Source: Arabidopsis thaliana
Lineage: Eukaryota > Streptophyta > Magnoliopsida > Brassicales > Brassicaceae
DNA length: 64,000 bases
Reading direction: 5' to 3'
Assembly (NCBI RefSeq): GCF_000001735.4
Contig: NC_003076.8
Coordinates: forward strand, 12,961,835 to 13,025,834
Program-made: the position numbers and the translations under genes
Notes under the pieces: generated by a model
The model's input: only the letters and a program-made list of their open reading frames with translations
Databases searched by the model: none
Told to the model about the DNA's origin: nothing
Part shown: piece after piece, positions 46,384 to 56,687 of the stretch
Position numbering within the stretch: the stretch's first letter is position 1
Layout of the letters: every line of letters starts with the position of its first letter

Positions 46384-47658
46384 ATGGCAGGTTCTTCTTC
46401 AAACTATAATCTCGACGACATGTTCGATGATAAGTTTGATCAATGCTTTGATCAAGCATTAGAGAGTTATGGTAATCGCCAACGAGTCAAGCCAAGGAAA
46501 AAAAAAACATATATCGAAAGAAATCGTGAAGAAGGTCACATCCAATTAGTGAATGATTATTTTACAGAGAATCCAACATATCCTCCCCATATATTCTGAC
46601 GCCGGTTTAGAATGAACAGACCGTTGTTCATGCGTATCGTTGAGAAATTCTCCAATGAAGTCCCATACTTTAAACAAAGAAGAGATGCCACCGGAAGACT
46701 CGGTTTCTCGGCACTACAGAAGTCTACAGCAGCAATTCGTATGCTCGCATATGGTATTGCGGCTGATGCGGTTGATGAATACCTCTGAATTGGTGAAAGC
46801 ACGTCGCTGTTATGTTTGGAACATTTTGCAGAAGGAACCATAAATCTGTTCGGGGATGAGTATCTAAGAAGACCCACACGAGATGATCTTATACGACTTC
46901 TCCATATTGGAGAGCAACGTGGATTTCCCGGGATGATAGGAAGCATCGACTGTATGCATTGGGAGTGGAAAAATTGTCCCACCGCTTGGAAAGGACAATA
47001 TACACGTTGATCAGGAAAACCAACAATCGTTTTAGAGGCCGTTGCTTCACAAGATCTCTGGATATGGCACGCGTTTTTTGGACCCCCAGGTACCTTAAAC
47101 GATATCAATGTTTTTGACCGCTCACCAGTTTTTGATGATATATTACAAGGTCGAGCTCCGAAAGTGAAATACGTAGTCAACGGGAAAGACTATAATTTGG
47201 CTTACTACCTCACAGATGGAATTTATCCTAAATGGGCTACATTTATCCAATCAATTTCAATTCCACAAGGTAATAAAGCTTCTTTATTTGCTACAACTCA
47301 AGAAGCTTGTCGTAAAGATGTTGAGCGTGCTTTCGGAGTTTTGCAAGCTCGGTTTGCCATTATCAAACATCCAGCTCTTTTTCATGATAAGGTGAAAATT
47401 GGCAATATTATGCGAGCATGTATAATACTTCACAATATGATAGTAGAGGACGAACGAGATGGTTACACTCAGTTTGATGTATCTGAATTCGTACATCCAG
47501 AATCAGCTAGCTCTTCACAAGTGGATTTCACTTATGCTACAGATATGCCTTCAAATCTCGGTAATATGATGGCCACTAGAGCTCGAGTTCGTGATCGGAT
47601 TAAACATGAAGAATTGAAAGCTGATTTAGTTGAACATGTATGGCAACATTATAACTAG
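46384..47658 (+). pseudogene. PIF/Harbinger DDE transposase with three TGA codons
   Basis: One continuous frame of 425 codons from ATG 46384 to TAG 47658, broken only by TGA at 46597-46599, 46786-46788 and 47008-47010. N-terminus DDMFDDKFDQCFDQALESYG, then RRFRMNRPLFMRIVE, the DDE core with GSIDCMHWEWKNCP (first Asp), LWIWHAFFGPPGTLNDINVF (second Asp), YYLTDGIYPKWA and KDVERAFGVLQARFAI (Glu), and a C-terminal NIMRACIILHNMIVEDER. There are no frameshifts. The first and second stops are at positions where related proteins have Arg, which fits CGA to TGA. Confidence 0.9.
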
Positions 47659-47966
47659 AATCAATCTTAAAATGTAATCGTTTTTTTTTCCGCTTTTAAA
47701 TATGTTTTTTTGCTTCTTCTTTCTATATCATGTATGTTTAAAATTTGATAATTCTTAATCATAATCATATTTGCTCAAATAAAAATATTTAACAAATTTT
47801 CTTTTTTTCAAAATTTTTTTGTTTTAGAAACCCACTTAAGGATTCCACCAATGGACCAAAAAATTTCCAAAAACTCGTAAAAGTTTCTAAACTACAAAAC
47901 TATCCAAATTTATTAATAAAAAATACATAGAAACTATACTTTAGAAACTAATCACTGGATTTGCTC

Positions 47967-49350
47967 TAAGGCATAGAAAAAACCCAAAAAAATTGAAAAA
48001 TTTCAGAAAATGATTTCACAAAAACAGTGTTCATGTAGTTGCATTGCATTTAGGATCGAGTCTAGAGTGTTTCATTTAGGATTGTTACATATGCATAGGA
48101 GATAATGATGAGATAGCCTTATAAGCATTTTGGTTCACCAGATAAACTCAGTGCCCTCGTTGTTAGTTGTCTGATGCGTAGTCAATGAAATCGAAGTAAA
48201 ACAGCACCATGCCTACATTGCTCTACTCGACCATACTGTTAGGATCTGATACCATTCCCTATCAATTTGAACTTGAATCTGATTTAGAATTATCATGTCT
48301 TGGCATCGAATTAGAACTCATGGATACCCTAAAATACTTGGATTTTCTTACTCATTTTAACCACTCTTGTTAGTCCAAGTGGCTCACTCTCCTTTTTAGA
48401 GCACTAAACTCGAACCCAAACCTAAACTTTCTTTCAAGCCCTATATCACTTGTGAGTGTCTGTGAGGTCTTATTTTGATTGAGCTTGGTAGAAAGTGTTA
48501 GGTTCGTAACGACAGAGATAGTGTCTCATGTAGTTCTAGTTCGCATTTTTCGGACTGGATAGGACTAGGTTGGTGCTTATATCATGGGGTGGGATGTGTT
48601 TAAAATAAAAGGGTGAATTCATTGTTGATAAGGAAAGGGAAAGAATCTAGTAAAGGTTTTGGGAATGTTAAAGAAAAGAATGAGGTTCTTGTTAGCTAAA
48701 GAAGAAGGGTTAAAAGCCTTTGGTTTTAATGATTAAAAATAGGAACCTTAGTTGTTAAAGAAATCCAAATCCGCTAGATGTATCAGAGTGTTGAGAAAGC
48801 TTCTCCTAGAGTTAAGAGAAAAGAAAAGAATGATATGAAAAAGAGTTTAAAAGATTCACGAGTGCAAAGGGTAGAGTTAAGTTCTTGTATTGGCACTGGA
48901 GTTGGGAGTACCATTAGAGCTTCATTTTTATACTCTGGGTAGATGGGATCTTATCTCTGTATGCATAGCTTGGGACTTACCTTTAGCATTCTACTAAAGC
49001 TCAATCATTTTTTGAGAGATCCCTTGTTACTGAAGCCTATTCTGTAAGGGACCATTACCTTAGCCAAATGAGTTCATTGATGATGCATTGCTTGATTCAC
49101 GTTCTAGAACTAATGAATCTTAAAGGGATTGGTAGATTTGAAAGCATGTGTAGGTCGAGTATAAGAGACGGATTGATTGATAACAAGGCATGGCTAACGT
49201 TTTTGAGTAAAATTCGATCATATCGCATCTTAGAACTACCAACTTGGACATTGATTTTATTTGCTCTACCTGATGCTTTGGTTCTGAGTCCCCACCTTCA
49301 AACCTCTCCTTCAACTATGTCTTCTTATTTGCTTGAGGGCAAGCAAAGAC
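47967..49350 (+). other. Athila-1 3' internal region
   Basis: No coding domain. AT-rich, with frequent AAAGAAAAG tracts (48600-48860). It begins with the right TAA duplication of the PIF element (47967-47969) and leads to the terminal polypurine tract. Confidence 0.5.
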
Positions 49351-49365
49351 TAAGTTTGGGGGAGT
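49351..49365 (+). other. Polypurine tract of Athila-1
   Basis: AAGTTTGGGGGAGT directly before the 3' LTR. Confidence 0.8.
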
Positions 49366-51078
49366 TGATATGTCTATAATTTGCATGTTTTCAGTGTTCA
49401 TTCATCATCATTTTGAGTCTACTTTCATATCATTCATCACTGTTTTATATCATTTCTTATCATTCTTGCATACTTTGCATGATTAGGATAGCTTTGCATA
49501 CATATTGCATTTCTGAGTTTTTTTTAGGTGATTTTAAGCTGTTTGCGAGCAAATTGGAAGAAGCGAGCCAGAACCAGAGGACATACTCGACCCCCAGGCC
49601 GAGTACGTCCAGCACAATACTCGACCCCCTGGTCGAGTGACTTTGGAGCCATTCTACCTATCTACTCGACCCCCAGGTCGAGTAACCGCAACTCAGGCCA
49701 CTCGATGACATTACTCGACCCCCAGGTCGAGTATCATCACTCCCCATGAACACCATCACTCGACCAAGTACTCGATCACATCTTTGGAGTCTACTCAAAT
49801 CCGCACTCAACCAGACAAGATGAGCACAAGGAAGAGAAGAGGAGAAGACGAAGTGTTTGGAAGCGGCCTGGAGCCCCATCGGATCACGAAGCCCATCTTG
49901 GCCCATTATGACTCTATGGGTCGGGTGATTAGGTTATTGGCCCGTCTACTATCATTTTATTTCGTTTTGTATAAATAGATGTCTTAGGGTTCTGTCCTGA
50001 GACATCTAGTTGACTTTGAGTTTTTGCTTCAGTTTTATTTTCTGTTTTACTCTGGCTGCACCGCTTTTGCTTCTACAACCTGTAATTCGAGATTTTTCCA
50101 AGTTATTCAGATTCCGCATTTGATTTCACCTGTCATCTACTCTTTATCTCTTTACTTTTGCAATATTATCATTTACCTGCGTTTATGTCTTTGAGCATGT
50201 TGTCTGAGTAGTGACATAGAGTTCTTAAGGATGGGATAGAGTAGTTGTGCAATCCGTAGTCTGTAGAATTGTTAAGTTTTAGAATTGATTGAATCCCTTC
50301 AGGACTAGTTTTGTTTACTGCTTATTTCTTTCTGATCAACTGGAATTCGATCCCAAGCATTCCCGCACCCAGAAGGTGTTCGATGGAATGCTTGATCCAC
50401 TAGTTCCTGAGAATTCGTCTCTATCCCAAGGGATTTGCCGTTTAGAGCGTTTATTAACTTTAGCAGTCTGTTCTTATTGCCAGCATAGTTAGATTCCGTT
50501 AATGGGAATTAGTCTTGCTAGCTTTGCTTGAGGATTTCTATCACGGGAGTGAATTGATCTGTTGTTGAACCTATTATCTAGGGATAGCTTGATTGCGCTT
50601 GTTAACCATTTGAATAGGCTAGGATACCACTCTATTCGATTACCCCATCCTTAGGAATTTCTCGTCTATCTGATTTCTCTGTTTTATCATTATCGCTTCA
50701 TCGTTCTCATTGCCTGTTTCTTAGTTTTTGCAATTACTCCACCAACTTACTCGACCACACCCAGTGTCTGGCAACAGACTGTGCAGTCGAGTATAGCTGG
50801 TTCATATCCTGTCTGTTACTCGACCTGTTACTCGACCACATCCTACTTCTGGCATCAGCCTGTTGTGGTCGAGTGATTTTAGTAATTCAGTTATTGTTTC
50901 TGTTTTCTGCATGTTCGCTTAGGACTGTTAGAAACCCCAAAATTGTTATTGCTTGGCTTGACTTAGTGACTTCTGATCACATATCATCTGTTTGCATCAC
51001 ACCCATTTGGATTGACACCCTAAGTACTACGACGACATGATAGTGCTATAGGATTAATTGATTAAAAACCTATTATCA
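49366..51078 (+). repeat. 3' LTR of Athila-1 (1713 bp)
   Basis: Starts TGATATGTC and ends TTATCA, followed by ATACG. It is 146 bp shorter than the 5' LTR because repeat units are missing. It carries a palindromic ACTCGACC…GGTCGAGT cluster at 49582-49733. Confidence 0.9.
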
Positions 51079-51083
51079 ATACG
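51079..51083. repeat. Right target duplication of Athila-1
   Basis: ATACG. Confidence 0.9.
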
Positions 51084-52138
51084 TTCTAACAAAGCAAAAA
51101 GTTTTTATTTTATTTCTTTTCAAAGTATCATTGGGCAAGGACGATGTATGGAACGATGAACCTACTATATGATGAATAAGACCATTACAAATGTGCTAAC
51201 TCATTCCCTAAGTGACAAAATTTGTAGGACGGACAATACCTATAAACCCACTACCGGATCTTTCTCCTGAAGTCTCACTATAGAGATTCTGTTTGACCTG
51301 ACGTTAACTCTATTTTATTTGGACGATTTAACCTCACCCTAACTCTTTCTCATGAAGGGGTGTTAGATCAAGGACACGAGCATATACATTCAGGACTTCT
51401 TATCCTTTTTTATATCTCTCTGCTGATCCTGATTGCTCATTTTTAGTGGTTCCTGCCCTTAAATCCTATACGATTTTTAAGCCTCATGCATTCTCTTTTC
51501 CTTTTTTGTTTAGCAAGTGTGTGCAAAAACGTCGGAGAGAAAGGAACAACACAGTTTCCCGCCACAAAAACGAAAGAAAGAAGTAAAAGAGAAATTGCAA
51601 CAATGCGACCTAAGAGCTTATTCTTCATTGGAACAAATTCAAAAAGGTATGCTCATTAGATTCGGTGATTAGGACATCTGTTTTCTCTTCCATAAATAAA
51701 AAAGAAGAAAATAAAATAATAATAATAAAAAAAAAAAAGAAGGAAAGGAAACATTTCAACTAAGAGAGTCCAATAGCATATGATAAGTTTCAAGGAAAGA
51801 CATGGGCCATCTAAAGGAGAGATGAGCCAATTACAGAAGGGAGCCCCAAATGACACTCTCTATTGAGACAGCTCACGCCACTTATAATTAATGTAGAGAG
51901 TTAACTAACGAGATTCTAGAGTTCTCTAGTAGGTCCGAGACGGATGGAAAAGGATAGTGAAAGTTTTGGGTCTATAGTGAGAATGTTCTAACGAGATGTC
52001 TTTGCCTTTATACGTCCACGGGATATATTTTAGAACATGGTCTCTGATAGTAGGAGAGTTCCCGCTTTTTCAAAACAGCTCCACTAGTCTAGCTTTGTTG
52101 TTTGCTTGAGGACAAGCAAAGTCTAAGTCTAGGGGAGT
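51084..52138 (+). other. Athila-2 internal region, 3' part, with polypurine tract
   Basis: Continuation of Athila-2 after the nested element. No gene. A T/A-rich run at 51700-51740. It ends with AAGTCTAGGGGAGT (52125-52138), the polypurine tract. Confidence 0.6.
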
Positions 52139-53791
52139 TGATAACATCGTATTTTTGCCCATTTTTACTATGTTTTATTAGGTTTTCCATGGAGAAATCA
52201 AGAGTTAAAGGACACTTCAAGGTATATTTTGAGTATTTGGGCTTCAAGGAAGAATTATGAGTTTTCATGCAAAAAGGAGTAGAAACGACCAAATTCCGTT
52301 TCATAACAGTTTATGTGCCTCAGATGTTTAGCATCCGGCCAAGGTCTACCCGATATCGTCATGGAGGTAACTTGGTTTCATTGGAAAGCTAAAAGAGTCA
52401 AGATTAATTTCGAAGTCGAATCGAAGAAAGCCATGAAGCCGTTAAGAAGTTATGGCCCAAAGAGTGAAGACATGTCATAGAATCGCGGTTTTGGAAATGA
52501 TCAATCTAAAACCGCCGACCGAAGAGACTTGAACCCGGGTGTCCCCTCAAGTCTTCCATCGATCATTAGGGTGCACAACCACTCCTTCCCTTCATCTTGC
52601 CACCGACTTCAAGCCTCCCTAAGTAGCCCAGGAACTTGGCCCATCACTTACTAATCAATGGAAGGACGTTTCTACCATTTGACCTAATGAAACCCTATAA
52701 ATATAAGGATTAGGGGAAACCCTAATCAAACCCCACAAAATTAGGCTGCCTCCTGCTCCTCTCATGGCCTCCAAGCCGTCCTCCTCTTGTTCTTCATTTG
52801 TTTTCTCTTTTCTCTTCTATTATTAATTCTCTACTTGTAAAAGAAAGAAGATTCATCAAGCTATGGATTTCCATAGAAGATGTCTAAACCCTTTTCATAC
52901 TCATATTCTTTTTATGCAATTGCTTATTCATATGATGTTGTGTTTTTTGAATATGTGTGAGTAGATCTCTAGATTGGTTTTATGGGGTTTCAAAGGGTAT
53001 TCATGGGGACCTTAGATCAAGTTTAAGTTTGCAGTTTCTATGGTTTCTTTGATCGTTTACACTATTCTTTCTAGTTGAATTTAATCTTCATACATGTATG
53101 TCCGGAACGCCACCTAGTACATGATCTTATGTTCTTTATACTTGGCAGAATCTTGTATAATTGCTTTAACTAACTAAACTGAATAAAGAACTACAACCGT
53201 TGCACGCCCGCCGAGTGATAGGGACTTATGGACTAGAATCGGACTTGAACTAAATGCTTTGGTCTTGTATCTCGAAACCATGTTAGCACCTACTAGCCGT
53301 TAGGGAAACTGAGTACACGAGGTATTAGTGAGAATAGCCGGCTTCCACCTACTAGCCATTAGGGCTAGCTGGTCTTGAATGAGTTTCGTATGTCCTATAA
53401 TTTGGAAGTAAACAAACCTAACCATGATATCATCTAGATTGGGATCTATACCTTTATGTTGAACCATGATGCCAGGAGAAAACCCTAAAGACCTAGAGTT
53501 TCGTTTTACTTGCTTTACACAGCTCTTCTTATTGACATTTACTTTTATTGCATTTTTGTAGTTTACATCTATTGCTTTCTTATTTCCATTGAATTCTTTA
53601 CTAATTTTCATTGCATTCACAAAACCCCCACTCTTTCGTTTGTCTTGATCCAGGTTACGTTACTTGAATTATTCCTTGTAGCTACACTCCACATGGATTC
53701 GATCCATAAATACTACTCTGATATATTGTGCACTTGCAGTAATCGTGTGGTCTTTCAGGTAAAAGCCTAAGGCGAAATAAAAATCGCATCA
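52139..53791 (+). repeat. 3' LTR of Athila-2 (1653 bp)
   Basis: Collinear with 29261-30906 with scattered substitutions and small indels; ends GCATCA and is followed by CACGG. Confidence 0.85.
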
Positions 53792-53977
53792 CACGGCTAT
53801 CCATTCTCGATCCAATCCAAACAATGGCAAAACCAACAATGGTAATACCTAATCCCATTCTCGACTAACTCGAGACATACCGGTTTACCTAATCGCTTTT
53901 ACGACTCATTTACTCAATAAAACTTTTAGAAACGTTTGTCCCATGAGCATCATGAACCATGCTCAAATACCAACAAT
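53792..53977. other. Right flank of Athila-2, unassigned
   Basis: No gene or recognised repeat. Short CTCGA motifs (TTCTCGATCC, TTCTCGACTAACTCGAG). Confidence 0.3.
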
Positions 53978-55900
53978 TGTAACCCCTCTGAATCGCTCTG
54001 TGGCCAGACAAGCCAAGGGAAACCCGGAAACGTCACGTTGATAGCTCTCACAGACAACCCAACTTAGGTTCCAAACGGATTTAGACCCTTAGTCGGATCA
54101 CCCACATGAACCATCCCTCATGAACGGGGTTTAGGCTTTTCAACCCTTGACATGACCGTGAGTTGGGTTAATCCGGACAAGACTAATATCGAATAAAAAA
54201 CACTCTTTATACGAAAATAATACTTTATAACATATAAATTCTCGTACAACCAAGTATCCAGTACGTTTAAACAATGGGCCCTTGAGCATACACGCTCAAA
54301 TCCGACAAGAACCAAAATCATTACGTTTTGCAAAAAGCAACAAACTCTATACAGGCTTTCCTACGTCCCGAGCATCCCTCTAATGGTTCCCACTACGGTG
54401 TCCCGCAAAACAAATTAGAATCATAAGTAATCTAAGATAACTTACTGAGCTCGGTCTACCTGCAACAGATATTAGTTCCCCATCCTGAAACACGCAACAG
54501 AGAATAGCAACGAAAGGTAGCTTGCCGAAGCATCTACCAAAACATGCACGTGGAATTTTGACTACAAATTTTATTAAGTTTTAAAGGGCTTGATATACTG
54601 CCTTCAAACACCCCCACACCAAAAATACACTCTTGGGATCTCTTGCTTTAGAACCACATAGGCATGTAACCAGAGCATCCCTACCAAACCCTACACCATT
54701 ATGTAGACAAGTCGGCCAGGGTAGCTAACCCCGTCTCTCCAAGCCCTTCGCACTACATGGCAATCAAGTAACAACGTTAACAAGACCCCACGATAGCACG
54801 GTTCACTACAAAGGTTAGACATATCACAATCTTGATACGCTTATTGTCACTACCTCCTACCACGAGCACCACGCATCAAGACCCCAAAATTTCTAGATAT
54901 TATGAAACATATGGTCACTCAAACACATAGAATCATCAATATCCTTACTCAACTCAACCTCCAAACCATAAGCCTTAAAGCATAAGAGTCTAAAAAATCT
55001 CATATGCGTCTTATTACCACCTTTCACACCATTAATCAATACTCATGAAATTATTCAATGAATGCAAGAGTATGATCATGCAAACAAACAAGCAATCAAT
55101 CACCCAAATAAACACCCAAACTTATCATGTGCCATATCACATGCTTCGAGACTCACAGAGATTCGTCTGAAGGTTCAAGGTTAGCTTCAACAATTCTCGG
55201 TCCCGGACAAGGATTTCTCATTCACGGACAAGTTTTCTTCAAACACGGACAAAGGGTCTTGATCATGGGCAGAGTTTCTCGATGGTAACACTTTTTCACC
55301 ATTTCTCGGTCGGATGGTCACTTTAAAACTCGGCAGCCTCTCCGTTTCCCTCTCTTTTTCCTCTCAGAATACTTTAGGCCGAATGGAGTTTATATAGGGA
55401 CGGCATGGGCGAGTCATCAAGGACACCTGTCATCTGCCTGTGATGACACGCAAGCAGCCTTAATGGGATGGTAACACGTGGAATGGGGAAACTTCAGCTC
55501 CAAGGGTGGTGGATTTTGGCTCCACTCCACATAAATTCGGCTCCAAGCTACTTTGCTTGGGCTTCAAGTCAACCGGCTCGTGCATCCTTGAGCAGCATCT
55601 CTCGATTGGCAAAAATTCTCTATCAGTAGAGTCTCTCGATCGGCAGAATTCTCGATCGGCAAAAATTCTCTATCTGTAGAATTCTCTCGATCAGCGGAAT
55701 TCACGATAAGTAGATTCTATCGATCGGCTAGACTCTCTATCGGCAGAATTCTCTCGATCGGCAGAATTCACGATCGACAAATTCTATCGATCGGCTAGAT
55801 TATTCGGACTCGACGTTTTGTTTCCCATCACTCGGCCAAGTTCATGTCCATCTTCTCGGCTTTCATTCCTTAGCAAATTCTTTCTCCTTTGAAGTTTGGT
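53978..55900 (+). mobile_element. LTR-like fragment related to the solo LTR at 56926
   Basis: Starts TGTAACCCCTCTGAATCG and is collinear with 56926-58500 (shared blocks GACAAGCCAAGGG, CCCAACTTAGGTTCCAAAC, ACCCACATGAACCATCCCTC and TACCACGAGCACCACGCATC). The 3' part diverges into a TCTCGATCGGCAGAATT minisatellite (55597-55800). No TG…CA right end or target duplication found; truncated near the inverted LTR piece. Confidence 0.7.
55597..55800. repeat. Minisatellite of TCTCGATCGGCAGAATT units
   Basis: About nine imperfect units of 15-25 bases: CTCGATTGGCAAAAATT, CTCTATCAGTAGAG, CTCGATCGGCAGAATT, CTATCGATCGGCTAGA. Not present in the related LTR at 56926, so it expanded after the copies split. Confidence 0.7.
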
Positions 55901-56687
55901 GAAATTTTCTTTCTCTTATTAAAGTTAATAAGCAGTCTCAACATCCAATCTTTTGGGCTAGAATCTACAAATCTCTGGAATTCGTAGATAAGGCATCTAT
56001 TTAAACGTCTTTTAGACGCTGGAATACCTTGGGTCGAATTCCAAACTGAACTGAGAGAAATAAGCATTATGCTCAACGAATCCAGAAGGGAGCTAACCTA
56101 ATCTTAACCACCTCACTAACTCAGAAATTACTCTAATCTAATCCATCCTCAAGAACCCCAATCAGTACTCAAGCAACATAATCTAAACATATCAAAATAT
56201 AGATCTAAACAAGATAAATAACTTTACTCAAATAAATAAATGCAAAAATGAAATAGATTAAGAGTAATTAAGGTTTCAAGATTATAAAACACAAAGAAAA
56301 ACTACATAATAAAAGCTTGGTCCTTTGGGGTTTACTAAAATCTTGAAAGCCCTTGATTCACTAGAAGACAAGAGACTTGAGGCGGTTTAGATGTATACTC
56401 GACATTCGGGATCGAGTAAAAAGGGTGCTGCAAAGTCTGCGCCTTCGCCTCTATGCTCCGAGTAATTTCTTCTTCCTCTCCTCTTCTAATGCTCATCCGT
56501 ATGGTTGAGTGGGGAAATGAGGAGGAACTAAAGGCGCTTTGATCGATCAACAAGTAAGGTAGAATCCTTTAGCCTTGGTCGAGTGATTGGTCGAGTAGTG
56601 GATCGAGTAGGGGGTCGAGTGGATGTTTGTTGCTTCCCCTGCGGCTGCCTTGATAGAGTGATTGGTCGAGTAGCTGATCTATGAGGA
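55901..56687 (-). mobile_element. Inverted Athila-like LTR fragment
   Basis: The reverse complement matches 60400-61140 of the Athila-3 LTR (shared AAACCGCCTCAAGTCTCTTG, GGCGCAGACTTTGCAGCACC, ACGAATTCCAGAGATTTGTA). It lies head-on against the gag remnant at 56688, so it was not left by simple insertion. Confidence 0.75.

Larger units (their letters stand above)
42632..47966 (+). mobile_element. PIF/Harbinger DNA transposon (5335 bp)
   Basis: Terminal inverted repeats GAGCAAGTCTAG (left) and GAGCAAATCCAG (right, reverse complement), flanked by TAA. It carries both genes of the superfamily, a Myb/SANT-like ORF1 (43907-44820) and a DDE transposase (46384-47658), in the same orientation. It lies inside Athila-1. 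Both genes are damaged. Confidence 0.88.
34604..51078 (+). mobile_element. Athila-1: Athila-like Ty3/Gypsy element inserted in Athila-2
   Basis: LTRs 34604-36462 and 49366-51078 (TGATATGTC…TTATCA), a perfect ATACG target duplication, primer site, terminal polypurine tract, gag, protease and an ATHILA ORF-1 family gene. No RT, RNase H or integrase coding sequence is present between protease (ends 39358) and ORF-1 (starts 40684). It contains a PIF/Harbinger element; without it the length is about 11.1 kb. Confidence 0.92.
29261..53791 (+). mobile_element. Athila-2: Athila-like Ty3/Gypsy element, split by Athila-1
   Basis: LTRs 29261-30906 and 52139-53791, both starting TGATAACATCGTATTT and ending GCATCA. 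Primer site and polypurine tract are in place, and flanks are CATGG/CACGG. Without the nested 16.5-kb Athila-1 it is about 8.05 kb. It encodes a broken gag-protease and no RT or integrase. Confidence 0.88.
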
